From Apoda limacodes (Eukaryota > Arthropoda > Insecta > Lepidoptera > Limacodidae): a DNA stretch of 64,000 nucleotides. Within the stretch, counting starts at the first letter, position 1; every line of letters starts with the position of its first letter. The stretch is taken from assembly GCA_946406115.1 (NCBI GenBank), contig OX291551.1:3596001-3660000 (forward strand), given 5' to 3'. The position numbers and the translations under genes are program-made. A model generated the notes under the pieces. The model did no database searches. It saw only the letters and a program-made list of their open reading frames with translations, and was not told where the DNA came from. Positions 17,801 to 32,800 of this stretch are shown one piece after another.

Positions 17801-20800
17801 GACAGGTTTAGCACCAGCCTTAGCTATATCCTTCGCAGCAGTTGCTAGTTCATCACCACTAGCGTTTTCCTTAGGTTGTTGGATCAGAGCATTTCTGAGC
17901 GCTTCGAGACATTCTGAGGTTTCCCTTACAGCTATTGCTAATTCAGCTCTATATGTTTCTTTAGATGTTAAAGTATCCACTTGAAGTGCTGCGTCAGTCT
18001 CCCATTTAAGAGTGTCAACCTGAATAAAAATATTTTATTGTTTTCGATTTCTAAAGAAATTAATTATAGATATATAGTTAATGATGTACAGAGAAGCATA
18101 ACGGAGTCATCAATATACCTGAACTGTATTAGTCATAAAGGGATGTTGAACGGTATGCATCGACTACTTGTTTCTTTTAACTATTAGGGACTTTGGTACC
18201 GAGATTTTTTTATTGTTATAATTGTATTTTTTTGTTTTTAATTACTATGTGTATATATTAATTACGCAAGGAATTCTGGATTACGATAAAAATAAATACA
18301 TGCATTTATTTTACAAAAACCAAAACTTAACAATTGATGTCAGCGACGACTACGTAAGTAAAAATATTTATAAGTGCAGGGAAATTAATAAGTCAGTAAA
18401 TAAGTATATACTCAGATAGTTAAGTTTTGGTTCTTTTGAATTTTTATGTCTGTCAATGATAAACTTGCCTGTACAGCCGTATCAACATCACCAACGACTT
18501 CAGCTCTTGCCACCTCTAGACGGGCTCTTACGTCAGCATATAGTGCTCTGTATTCTGCGACCATGTCAGCCACACCAGGCACCGTGGATACCGCAGCTGC
18601 CAAGCGGTCCGCGTCAGCTACGAAGGCTTCGCACTCTGTCAAGTCTTCTTCGACACACTGAGCAAATTGTAAAAGTGATGTTAAAATGATGGATGTTACG
18701 ATTGTTTTATGGTAATGAAAGCAAAGTTTAAAACAATTGGACTTTACACAAATATACAAAATATAGATAAGATTAAAGATATGCAAGCGAGAAATTACTT
18801 ACATCTAATTCTTTTAGTGTAGCAACTTTATCCAATGGTGTTGGAGCAAGATGCAAAGCACGCGTTAGCCTTACATCAGCCTCAGCTAGTGCAACAACTG
18901 CTTTGCCATGAGCAGCCACGAACCGTCTGTGAGCATCAGCTCCTGCAGCATCTACACGTCCTCTTAACTGCTGCCAGCGACGTACAGCAGCACGCAATCT
19001 TGCCGCATCATCTGCCCCTTCACCACGGAATTCAACACCTCGGGCCGATGCAATCCGACTGTAAGCATCTTCCAGATGTTTAACATTTTCTTCCTGTGCT
19101 TCTAAGTCTTTTATGACAGCTTTAGAAACGCTTTCATCTTCAGGTTCTCCACGCTGTTTTCGTGTCTCAATTTTTTCAACTCGTTTTTCAATGGCATCAA
19201 GCTTCTTTTCTACTTTAGGTAGTAATGAGTTCGCTGCCTCGGCGGATTTCCGGATTTCTTTTAGAATCTTTTTGCGCTGTTCGGACATATCGCATATGTT
19301 TTTCCATTTCTTTTCTACAATATCTACTCCAGTGCGAAGGTTTCTTAGATCAAAATTGGCTTTAAGCACTTCTGGGTCATTAAATATAAGTTCACAGAGA
19401 TTTAAAGTTTCACCTACTTCACTGCTTTCATGTTCAATGTTTTTATGGATGTCATCTCGCTCTTTTGATTTACCGTCAACAGCTTTGGTACTTAAATATT
19501 CTATGATTACAGAAGCGGATAATTTAGACTCGATAGAGTGCAGTTTAAGTCTGATTTCAGTCAATCGCTCTTCAAGTTGTGTTATCGTTTCAAGTAGTTC
19601 ATTAATTTTGGCAATTCTAGCTCTTCCAGCTTCTTGCAGATTGTGCCAGCGTTCTTGTACTTCGGTAAGTTGTTTGCACGTAATTTTGCTATATGTATTC
19701 TCATCTTTTTTAGATAATTCTACAAGAGCGTTACCAGTTTCTGAAAGCCAGTCGAATTCGCGTTCTTTTAAATAGGTTTCGGCTTGCACATCAGTATTTA
19801 TCTTTCTTATTAAATCTTCAGGATGGAGGTTACTTATTTCACTACTTTGACTAGAGGATTCGAGGCGAGATTCAAGAGTTGTCATCCATTCCATGAAGCG
19901 CAAAAACCGGGTTTCGTATATTGAGTAAATGTCCAATCGTTCTTGTAACCTATGAATAATAATTGTTAACTGGTGTTCTAAATCAGCTCGCTGTTGTTTT
20001 AATTGCCAGACACGCTGATTTATTATTCGAATGTCTTGAGGACTAAGACATTCTTTTAATTGTTCTTGTAGTATACTTAGAGCATCAATTTTACTTTCAG
20101 TTCTGTCAATCTTTATTTTCAGTTCAGTGTACTTTTCAATAGTCTTTTCAATTTGTGGTCTTGACAAACGGTCTTCATCTGAATATGACATTATTTCGTC
20201 TTGTGTATTAGAATACAATTTGTGGAGCTTATTGTTTAGTGACTCGTATTCATCAATCAGTCCAAGTATTCGAGTTAGGAAGTCACGCCATGTGTCAAGG
20301 CTAGCTTGCAAATTATCAACTCGTTTTACGATACCAGCGTATTCCATTCTGACTGAGGCTCCATACGTTTCTTCTGTGAATTCCAATACTTTCTTGAGAT
20401 TTACTAATAGCTTGTCACATTGTTTACGACCTTCTGGAATTTTATCACCGAGATTCTGTATTTTTGTCAAAAGCTTATGTATTCTCTTGATATGAACATA
20501 CCTTAGCTGCATCTTTTCTTTTTCACGTTCCATTTGTTTGAGCCAGCGCAACAGTTCTGTATACACCTCTTTGTAGTCATCCCAAGCAGTTATTCTAGTC
20601 GATACTTCGTCATGTCTTTCAACAATTCTTGCAAGAGTTTCATTGTGAAGATTCGTAAGTGTATCAAATTTGTCTACTAAATCTTTGTTCTTCGTTTCTT
20701 TATTTTCGTTCATTAACACTGACCTTTGTGAAGCTAACAAGTTTCGGTGGATTCTACATAAACGACGGTGCTCTGTTAAATTTTCGTAATCAGCTGGTAC

Positions 20801-23800
20801 TGAACCAGAAAGGAACGATTGCAAATCTATAAGGTATTCGTGCCACAACCGTATAGCCTTAGCTGCATCTCCAGACCTGACTAGAGCTGTTGACAATCGG
20901 TGATAATGCAGGAACGTATCTCGGAACATTGCCTGCCACAGCTCAAGGATTCTAACAATGGAGTGCTCATCAGACACATCCCGGTCGATTTCCGGAAGCT
21001 CAGATTTTGCTGGAATAATATCAGCTTCAGTCTTGCCGAGTGCTAACAAATTTTCACGTAGGGCTATCAGTTTATCTTCAACAATTTCACTATCTTCATG
21101 AACTGGCGCCAAGTCCTGTAAATAAATGAACTATTTAATAACTGTGTTCTAAAATTCACATGTTTTTTCATGTCATGTACTTATTTTTTAACGTGTAATT
21201 TAGGATATCGTCTTATTTTTTAACATGTAATGTTGCCTGCAGATGTTTTTATTTTTACTACTTTTATAGACATTTTAATTAAAATTGGTTACAGAAGTGA
21301 CAATGTTTTAAATATCATTCAAGAGTAAGCTAGGCTGCCAAAAAACAATGAACTATAAGTGAAAGCCTTTTTACCCGTTAATAATCACAAAGCTATAATA
21401 ACCGTGGTCAATAATCAGGATGCTCGCTCATGCTAGGCTCTGAATAATAAATCTTTCCGTTAGGTATGTTGTGCCGTATTATAATGGGATTGACATAATT
21501 TTAAATACAAAAGTAGATGCCGATTCTAGTGATAACTTTAATATAACCACTAAGTACGTATTAATAAGTTATTTAAAAAATATATTGTTTTATAAATTAA
21601 GCTTCGTTGACCAACGTATACCAATTAAGATTTTGGTAAATTTTGGTGCTGTATAAGTTTGTGCTTGTTAATTTAATTGGGATAATTTTCAGCGCAACAC
21701 CGTGGTTAAACACAATATGGCTAATGCACAATCGAATTCGATGAACAAAAGGGAATTATCGAAAATGCATTCATAACTATTAAGTTTACAAATTTTATTT
21801 GAAGTTTGTACACGTACACAGTGCCAGTGTGATAATAAATATATTTATAAACGGTGAATGTGCATCAAGGGTCAGATTGATTTATCTGAGTAGGTATTAT
21901 TTGTAACTAAAGCACTTTATTCATGGTATAAGGCATATAAGTTGTAATCATAATTAAATGTCTGGATACTAATCGGTACTTAATACATACTACTACAAAA
22001 GTTAACTTGTGTTGTCGTTTCTGACTTTTATAAATATACTTAAAATGCATTTTTATCAGAAATTTTATCATTCTTAAATTTTACCCTCTGTTAACTTTAC
22101 CTGTCTCATTGTGCAAAGTTGTTCCTTGGCGTGCTGGGCCTTGGCTCTCGCTAGCTGTCTAGCTTCACCTAGGTCTGCCAGCACTTGTACAGCGCCGGCA
22201 ACTAGCTGTAGGCGGCGGGCTAGGGCGTCTGCATCGGCCTGGAGAGCTCTGGAGCCTGTCTCGGCGGCCACTTGTGCTGCCAGAGACCTCAACTCCGTCA
22301 CTCGCGCTTCTTGCTCGAGACATGCCTGTTTCAAAGATAAATCGCATGTCAATCGATTTTTGTGACCTTTATATTTTTATATATGATCTTTATATTAAAC
22401 TTCCTAAGTCTGTTTAGTATAATTAGTAGTAAAAGTAATTTAAAAAATGCAATTAAATATACTGGTAAGACTATTTTGAATATCTTACCTATTACAGGTA
22501 GGTACGTATATGTCTTTATCGTTATTACAGTTTTTATATTTTCTACAAGTAGGTAACTACTTTACTTTACGATTAGTAAGTCCTAGAGGTCCATACAATT
22601 GTGCACAGTTTTGAAGACGAGGTTGTCGACTCTGCTTGTGTGAAATGGGAGCTTCTGAAAACTTGTCGTGATAGCCCTTAATACTTACTTGTCATAAACA
22701 TGGACTATTTCTAAATTGTTCTACAGTTCACCGCTGACACAAAATCTCGGCCGGACATGATGCAAAACAATGGCCGCTGTGTACTTTTATCGCAACGGCT
22801 CAGCGCCGAATGAAACCACAAATGATAATGATAATAGACTATAGCAATCAAACAAAAATTGGATGTAGTTTTGGACATTCACCGAGCGTTTTGAGTTTTC
22901 GTTTGTTTGGAATCCAGTGTGGACGCTACCCAAAAATTATTGTGTGTTTTTCACATTCACGACCGTTTTGGAGTGCGCTATGTCTATTTTGAATGATGGA
23001 GGCTTTGTCAGTGGCCACCATGGCTAACTTTATGGAATACAGTGTGACGTTTTTCAAGAAGGGAATAACCCTGATAATAAAACCTAAGATTTCCAAAGGC
23101 GGCACCACGTGTGGCTCAACATCAGGTAGCCCGTGAACTAAGTAGGTAGGTTCTTAATTTTTGTACAATCTGCGTTTATTTACGAAACGAATTAACCGAG
23201 ATGATGTACTTATATTATAAATAAAACAAATATTAACACAGGTGTATTCGAATTGACGTAAAGTAGTTTATAGAAAATCCTATGTTAAACTGTACTTCTT
23301 ACTTAAATTCAAAATTACCGTTGAATCTAAAATAATTCTAATAGATGAGTAATTTATGTTACAAGGATGTTGTTATAAATTGCGAAGACGGAATAAATTC
23401 ATTGTTATGGAACACTGATAATTTGAAAGCATTAAATGTGAATAGATTTTTATGACTTAATGAACTATAGTAAAATAATACCACTTTTTAAAAGTGGAAG
23501 TAAAGATGATCCTAATAATTTTAGACCTATCTCTATACTGCCTGCCTTAAGCAAAATTTTTTCAAAAATTATGTTCAATCAGATGCTTAAACATTTTAAC
23601 TTAAATGGATTACTTTTTCCTAAACAGTTTGGTTTTACAAAAGGGCGTTCCACAACTGACGCAGGTGTTGCTCTTATACAGCATATATTTGCTGCTTGGG
23701 AACAGTCACAAAATGCTATTGGTATCTTCTGTGATCTATCAAAGGCATTCGACTGCGTGCAACATGAAACTCTTACACGGAAACTGAGTCATTATGGTAT

Positions 23801-26800
23801 TGCAGATTTGGCTCTTGAGCTTATCCGCTCATATTTGAGTAGTAAAATGCAGAAGGTTCAAATCAATGAAGTAAAATCTAATGGCTCTGAAGTAAAATTA
23901 GGAGTTCCTCAAGGTTCTATTTTAGGTACTTTTCTATTTTAAATTTACATAAATGACTTGCCTTTCTTTGTGGAGAAGCTGTGCAAGATTGTACTATTTG
24001 CTGATGACAAATCTCTTTTATTTAAAGTTGACAGAAATAAAACTAATTTTGACGACGGTCAAAAGTGGTTTACGGCAAATAATTTACTTCTTAATGCGAA
24101 AAAGACTAAGTGTTTAAAATTTATGATGCCAAATGTCAGAAACATAAGTAAAAAATTAGCCCTAAACGGAGAAGAAATAGAACTATTAGACTTAACAGTA
24201 TTTCTAGGTATTACATTAGACAAAGACTGCAGTGCACATTTCAGTTCTTGCAGGAAAACTCAGTTCAGCTGCCTATGCAGTTAGGAAAGCTAGGCAGCTT
24301 ACAGATGTTGACACTGCTCGCTTGGTCTACTTTAGCTATTTCCATTCCGTCATGTCTTATGGCATTTTGCTTTGGGGTAAGGCAGCTGATATTGATACAG
24401 TCTTTAATTTGCAAAAAAAAGCAGTACGGTCAATTTATAAATTAGGGCCTCGAATTTCACTTAGGGAACTATTTAGGGAAATTGATATTTTAACTGTTCC
24501 TTGCATTTGATATTTTAAATCTTCCCTTGTATAATGTATGCTCGCCAAAATTGTCACTTATTTTCTAAAAATAGTGACCTCCACAGTGTTAATACAAGGA
24601 ATAAGGATAAATTGGTAGTTCCAAAATGTCGTCTTCAGAAGGTACATAGCTCTTTCGCAATACAAAGTATATTTTTCTACAATAAAATTCCAGAACATGT
24701 GGTTAATTTACCCTCAAATAAATTTAAAATATATGTCAAAGATAGTTTAATGAAAAAAAGCTATTACAGAGTTGATGAATACATAAATGATAAAAATGCT
24801 TGGAAAAATTTGAATTAATTGATTTGTATTGGGGCATTTGAAATATTTTTTTTAAATTAAAACATTGTCTATTATGTTACTAGTGTAAGGCTATATTGTA
24901 TTTTTATATGATGTATAAAAAATTAACTAGTGAGTTTATTGCCGGTGCTTCTCGGTAGTAAAGCATTACGAACCTTCCAATCTTCTCCTCTTACATTTTG
25001 TTCCTTTACTACACACATTGTAACTAGTACAATCGAAGTTTTATTGGAGTTGCTTGAGTGTGTCATGCTCTCTCAAAGTGTCTCTGCGGTGGTGGCGTGT
25101 GTGTCGGGTCGTTACGTTCCCTAAAACATGGTTGAGCGAAGCGATGGCTGATTCATGTGTCATACTCGTGAACGGGTGCCGCCTGTGGAGGCTGGTCTGC
25201 TCTTGCAAACTTCTTTGTGTTCTTAGTATTTAGTCTTACTTTTTTGTTTTGTTTATTAATACTGTAAGACATTGATTATTTCTTAGTGATGAATACATAA
25301 ACTGTGTTTTGTTTATATTAGATACTTTTTTATGTTGTGCTTCTGCTTTATATTTCATGTTTTTTTATGTTTGTAATGGAAAGTGTTCTTTTATGATAGG
25401 GAGGGCATTTTCCAATATTTTAATTGGACGCTGTAAGAGAAAGGGAGATAAGAAATGCCCTTGCTGAGTTTCTTGCCGGTTCTTCTCAGTACAAGGTCTC
25501 CCGCCCTGTAGACTGACGAACCGATGGCGTAGTGACATTCATAAGTGCTCAATTATTGTAGCCTAAACTGAATAAATTATATTGAATTTGAATTTGACAG
25601 ACTGGGTTTTGATCTTCATCTTTTCTACACATGCGATTTAACTTTTCCTGTCCCGTAAAAAATATATATAATAGAAACGTAATAAAACACTATAATTATA
25701 CGCAAAATATGTCTACCTGGTTTACTATAGAATGTCTACCCGAGTCGTTGTGCTGTGACAATTAGAGCGTGGAATTGTTGCATTAGACAAGTGACTGCAG
25801 GCAGAGTGTCGACAGTGGTTTCGCATCCGTCGTTAATATTCAGCTAAAAACAGGACATGGAGAAAAGGCGTACTATTTAACATTCCTAAGGTTTCACATG
25901 GCTTTGTTGGAATTAAATGAGAGAGAGATTAAACTAAATAAAACAATAATAGGTACCTAATTAAAACAAAATATAACAACAAGAATGCAAAGGTGACAAC
26001 GTGGTAGTTGAAGGTTCAAAGGTGACAACGTGGTAGTTGAAGGTTCAAAGGTGACAACGTGGTAGTTAAAGGTTCAAATACTGTCGCTATAAGGGAGATT
26101 GTTATTATATAATCCTTAACTGCTTACTTTTTATTGATTTTAAGCAAATAAATCAAAATTAAATATTTACTAAGAAACGTGTTGCTATTATGGCTAGAAA
26201 AACGTATAAGTACCTACATTGTCTATAAAAAAACTCTGAAGGTAAATCGGTTTCGTTGTTTTCGAAATATAATACGTAGTAAAAGACATTAAAGACGTTG
26301 CATTCTATGTAATGTAAACGAAGTCGCTCAGCAAGCTATAGAGAGCGTGTTTTTTTGCGCGATAAAATTCGCCCAAGAACTAAAGTAGCTAGCTAAAGTG
26401 CCAATGGGCAGACCACAGCGCTCGTCGTAGGTAGGACTGATAACAGATGTGGACGAAAAGCGCTAAAGTACCATAGTCCTTAGACTAGAAGACGCAGGGT
26501 GGGAAGGCCGACACATACACATAGCACATTTGGAGCCGCAGACTGCAGGTAGATCAAGACAGTCAATTATGATGATGATATAGGATAAACAAGATTAGTT
26601 TCTGAAAAAGAATTACCCTAATTTTTAAATAGGTGTATGAAAAAACTTGCAATATGTCGGAATATGTCAAGGCCCGCTAGTTTTACTGACTAAAGTTGTA
26701 CGGAATCACAAGGCTGGTTACCAGTTGCGACTTCTAACGTTGCAAAATACACACACACACACAAGGTAACGTCAATAGTTATGTTTTTTGTAAGCCCGAA

Positions 26801-29800
26801 TGAATTAAGAGGTCAAGTTGCGAATGATGACGAACGACTGAATGACTGATGAATCATACTGAGAAAAACATAGGTAACGGTAAGAGTAAGAGTAAGAGTA
26901 AGGTATACACAGAATATTTATGTTTCGTCCTGGATTATTATGTTATTACTTTGTTTAATTCGGAACTTATCTATGTTATTTTCTATTCATACCTTTCATA
27001 TTTATGGCTTATATATATTAATGGAATTATCCTCCATGATTAAGTCGTATTAACTGTAGTTACTCAATGTTAAGGAATTTGTAACTAGTTTTACATCCTC
27101 ACACTTGTGTGACCTCATTGCTTTTTCCCGGTAACGTGAAAATTAGTTTTTTTTATTATAATCGTCATATAAAATAATGGGGAGATACATAGGTGTTGTA
27201 TACTTAAAGATTGTGTATGTTATTTAAACATAAGTAGGATGAGATATACTGAAATGTACATGTTTAAGATATAGATCCTATACAAATTAGTAGGTAGGTA
27301 ATTCTTACCGTTCCAAATGGATTTTAGTTAGGAAATGTTGGTTGGAAATTTTTTTAGTGTTACAGAATTTATGAGAAATATCTTGATTCGATACAACTTT
27401 TTATCATAATAGGTATAGTAATGGAAAAGCATGATCACGTTTGTAGACCATGTCTTCAAAAAATACAACTAGTTTAAATGCACCAACCTAAACTTAAACT
27501 ATTTATTTGTTAATATGCATGTACAGTAGCTACATGTTCGAAAGAATTCTATAATTGTGGTATTATTGCAAATGATGAGCTACGCACAAGAAGTTTTAAG
27601 AAATATTTCCTGTTAGGCCAAGAAATATGTTGATAAGCAAAATAAAATGTAGATATAAATATGTACCTATATCTAATTAAATTTAAATGGAGATTTATAA
27701 TTAGGTAGATATGTGCTTATTTTATTGGCGATATTTATTTAAACATTGGTAACCCTTTTGGTGTGTGTTCGTAATAGAGTTCCAACGTTTGATACTTTTC
27801 TCACTTTTGATAGCGCCAGTTTTGCTATCGACCACCACCGATACCTATCGTTCGTGTACCTTTGAAACGTTACTAACAAAATTATTGGTAACAATACGAA
27901 CGATTGACGTACATACAATACGATAATAACACCCACACTACCATAAATAATAAATATTATACATATTATAGCAGTTTCACTAATTTTAACCCTACCCCGC
28001 CCCCATATTTGGGTCTAAGGTTTCAGTTTTCGGTGGTAAAAATAACAAAAATACTTATCGTAAATGAACGGTTGGCAGTTTATCACAGATTAATTAAAAT
28101 TTTGATATTTTTGACATCGATGCTAAGCGAACGGGTGGCAGGTAACAAAATAAACGACTATAATGACACAGGTGCATCGGCTTAGAGCAAGATGTCGCTA
28201 ACTATAGCAAAATTCAAACTTTGATTGAACCTTTATTTACTGTCAATAGAATTGAACGACCTTAACTTGTTAAGTTTAAACGTTTCAATTTTGAAAAGTT
28301 AAAAATAACAAAGTTTTTACGTAGGTAATGATTAAGCCTCCTCGGTATATTATACTTCACTGATTTTTTGCTTTTTGCACTAAGCCGAGGGATAAATGGA
28401 GCACCTCAACCTAGCAGAGGTTAGTAAGAGAAGTTTGTAAAATATGTAGAGACTTCAATGTTGGCAAAATTTTGGTTTTGAGTTTTTAGGAAGAGATCTT
28501 GCATTAATAGGAAACGGTAATTAGAAAGATTAAAGAAGAATAACAAACAATCTCGACTGACTATCTCTCAGTGCAGGTTCGAGTCGTGTTTTGTAATGAG
28601 TATGTACACACAGCCTAGTTACGAACTTGCGCAATGTTTGAGCTGTGGATTAAAATTATACAGCAACATTGAATTCCGCGCAAAGATGTAGAAAGACGAC
28701 CCGCGTGCCAGATATCACAGAAAAAAGAATAAGGTCAAGTGAGAATTTACAGCGACACTACTAAAGTAAGTAATATTCCATTGTTTACTATTTGTAGCTT
28801 GTGATTTTGTTCGTGCAGTCGGAATAGGAGTGGAATTTTGTATTAGCGATATGCGTGTTTATATAAAGCAGTTTGTTTGTGACTTCACCTCAGCCGTTAA
28901 ACGCCTTGTAGGAGGCTAAGGCCATAGTACAGCACGGTGGCCTAATGCGGGTTAGCGGATGTTGTCGTGCTCGTGGTCATAGTTTTCAAGCCGCCCATAG
29001 GGCCTCTGACTTGGCTTGGCTTGTCGACTGCTGTCTTATAACAAACAGCCACGAACGACAATTTAACGTGTGTTTCGAAGCTCGGAGGATTTCAGAATAA
29101 TGTGCCACTAGGTAAGGCGGTCACCCATCCAAGTAGTGACCATCCCCGACGTTGCTTAACTTCGCATAAAAGTAGTTCCCGATATGTAGACGAGTGCCAT
29201 TGGGCAACGAGATGCTCTTAATCACTCGGTAGTTACTTAATATCTTATAATATTAACAGGACGAACTTTACAGATTTTAATTTGGACATGTAGTTACCAA
29301 CATTGGTAACAGTTTTTGTGTGATGTGCTACTTAACAAACATACACACAGTTTTTATACATTTTGTTATGATAACATTTCAATCATGATTATCACTTTAG
29401 TATACTTGGTATGCATATGTCGACTTTTTTAGTTTTACCTGTTTTTTTGCAACTAATTGCTTTAAAAATCAAATGAAAGGCTGCATAGGTACCTATGCAT
29501 TGGTAACCGAATTTAGGGCGGGCGGAGCTGCTGGGAAAAGCTAGTGAGTATATAATTGTACTTTAAGTAAGGCGCCGGTCGTCTTTATAGGAACTCGTAT
29601 GTATCGTATACATTCTTTTATTCGCCGTAGGTAAAAGAAACGATGATTGAATTTGGCAGCCTACGCGAGATAATACATTTAAAACTAACTTCCTGGCAAA
29701 CGTTCAAAAGCATCAGCTTATTGCTAATGAATGCAGATAAAAAGTTTTTATATGTTCCTTGAATATCTTTTACAGCAGGAACTGAGTTTTAATACCAGTT

Positions 29801-32800
29801 GGAGGCCAAAACATGAACAGAGTTCTATCGTTATATCAATGAATGGCATATGACTGCAAGGAGTACTGAGTGTTCGATGACGTTTGAATTTGTTCCGTAC
29901 CTAAAAGGTTTTAACTAGACCGTTTCCATTACTTATTACGTTTATAAACAACTTTTCTACGTGATTTACAAAAAAAAAAACAAAAGAATAATATAACCAC
30001 AAACAACAATAACGCTAATTTTTAGCTAATAACGGTAATATAGTTATAATTAGTAGGTATGTACTTTGATTGCTGCTGTTGCTAATTAAATAGTTATGGT
30101 GGTTTTATCTCAATCTATGTAGTTAGAACTACCCACGCGCCACCGCATTTGTGTAGTTTTCCCGTTCATAGTTATATATAAACAAAGACATGTTATAGGT
30201 ATTGAGTGTAGCAGACGTTTTAGCAGTAAGGCCAAGTCCGCAGTTAGTTGTGTTTAGTGAACAAACGCAAGGGCGAGGAAATTCTACTTCCATTACAATT
30301 AACACATTTCGGTCACAGAGTTAAAAAGAAGAACAGAATTGCTTTGTAGACCTTAAACTCTAAACGAATATATGTCGACGCAAAGACCGTGTACCTACGA
30401 GTTGTATAAATAAATATATAAAACTATAAATATATAAATACATTATGGAATGTCATCTTTCGTGTCATCAATTTGGAGCGCTTGGATCAAGTCTCAAACT
30501 AAGCAAAGCTTGTATATTTCTCAATTTATTTTGGTGAAGTGTCTATTTAATGATTTAAAAATGGAAATGAAATCCCCTTGATGAAGTGCAGAAGAAAATA
30601 TGTATCTGGTAGCCAACTAAAGTTAATAGGTGTGATGTACACGAAATGAAACAAAAGAAAAAGTGCTGATTTTTAAATATGTCGAATAATTACAGCCATT
30701 GTCATATCCCAGTACTATCGTAAACAATGACCTTCACGCAAAACTTCGTCGAGTTTCATACACGTTCGGCAGGTGTCGTGCTAACATCGTATGGAAAATA
30801 GTTCGACATACTCGTCGGAGATATCGACAGTTTTTTGTAATTGTGCATGAATAGCTGGATTTTGATTTGATACACTAACTTCGAGCTGTGACAACCATAT
30901 ACCTATGCAATATTTTATCTCGTTTTGCGTACTAAGTACTTATTCCAACTTAGGCATTTTGCAAATAGTTTTCCGATCGCTAATTTTTATTTACACAATA
31001 ATAAATAATTTGTCAAGCACTATCTGTAAGCAAAGTACTTATAGTATGTGCTAACTTAGCGGTTTATTTAGCCATGTCTTTGTTTATTTAACTCTAGTAT
31101 AATGCCGAAACTGGGAAAGCGTGCCCTTGCGAAGTAAGCAATTAGATAAGTAGGTAGCTCGGTGTTTTCATTTTAAGTATGTTTGTTCGTTGATGCCCTC
31201 ATTAAGCTGTTAGATTTGCAAAACAAACTGTTTAACAAACAAATTAATGTCTCATCCATTTCTCTCTATAATTTTCTGTAATTAAATAATAATTTGCCAA
31301 AGTTTGTACTTAATTATTTGTTTGAGGTGCTTAACAAAGCCTATTTTAAGAAGTAACTGTTATTTGATCCAAATAAGTACGTAATACCCGAACGGATGAT
31401 AAGTGGCATAGGTAACGAAAATAATGATTCTTTATTGCGCGCCCTTGTACATACGTATGAATATTAAAATTGAACTTTAAATTATATCAAATCCAAAACT
31501 AAAATCAACTGCGTACAAATCTACACTAATTTTGTAGAAAATCAATAGTTAGCTAAACTGCAAATGGATTTACACAATTTGGCAATTGTCTGGTCTATTA
31601 TATTCAGTAAGTAGGTAACCAAACAAATTACCAAAGTTTGGAATGACGTGTGGAAAATCTATTACTTAGGTACCTACCTACACTTGCCTACTCACTCATT
31701 ACTGTCTCGCTCGATTTCGTTGGTTTTGTTTTAAAGCTCTTGTACTTTTTTTCAAACAACTTAGGGCGCGTTCGTTTTGGAATTAACAGTTCCCAAGATT
31801 GATACTTTCACACTTTTGATACCGCCAGTTTTGCCATCTACATCGTTCGTGTAGCTTTGAAACGTTACTAACAACATTTTTGGTTGAAAATATGCAAAAC
31901 GAACGATTGAAGTACACACACTACGATAATAACTGACACACACACACTACCATAAACAAAGAATATGTATAGGCAGTTTGACAGATTCACAAAAAACCCC
32001 ACCTCCAGACATTGGTCTAAAGCAGTAATTCTCAAAGTGGTCCCAGGGGTCCACCTAAGACTCGACTGGGGTTTACTTTGGCGTGACAAAAAAATGGGGT
32101 TCCACGAAAATTTATCAGCTTTTGATAGTAAAGAATTAAAATGTTGGATTGACTTCACCTATCAATGTAGGCAGATAATATTTGAAGAAGCTCAGCGACT
32201 GTTACTTGTGAAAACTTGCATATTCCATATTTATATATAGAGTAAATTTTTATAGTTAGATCTAATCTTTACATTTTGCGTCGAGCTTTGCGAATATGGG
32301 AAAACTGATGCTGCAGGGGACCACTAGAACCAGCTAAATTTCTTAAGTGGTCTATGAGAAAAAAGTCTGGGGACCTCTGGACTAAAGTTTCATTTTTTAG
32401 TGGCGAAAGTGACAAAAATAACAAAAATAAACGTTAGCGAACGCAAGACAGTTTGTTACAGATGATACTAAAATATTGTTATTTTTGACACTAATGCAAA
32501 ACGAACGGATGACAGATGACAAAGTAAACGAAAATAATGATGCTGCATCCCAAAACGAACGCGCCCCTAGTAACTTATAAAGTCCTAGTAGATAAATCCT
32601 CGACCTAGGATTTTTTATCTATGGGTACATCAATCTTACAAATACACAAAATCTTCATAGAATTAACAAATCTATATCTATACCAATATATAAAGCTAAA
32701 GAGTTTGTTTGTTTGAACGCGCTAATCTCAGGAACTACTGGTCCGATTTGAAAAATTCTTTCAGTGTTAGATAGCTCATTTATCGAGGAAGGGCTATAGG

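Noticed and set aside
19113..20495. 220- and 122-codon + strand frames opposite the 2.3-kb spectrin exon
   Set aside because: Antisense shadows of a clear spectrin-repeat coding exon; serine/phenylalanine-rich composition follows from the complement.
29116..29172. Functional 5S rRNA gene
   Set aside because: Only the 3' half matches 5S; the flanks are SINE-like and no terminator T-run follows at the right place.
30165..30260. TATATAAA with downstream GTGTAGCAG as a promoter
   Set aside because: It is on the + strand inside a - strand gene, with no coding exon after it; A+T-rich introns give such matches by chance.
31868..32240. Frames of 91-96 codons on both strands
   Set aside because: They run across the nested hAT/MITE boundary and have no transposase similarity.
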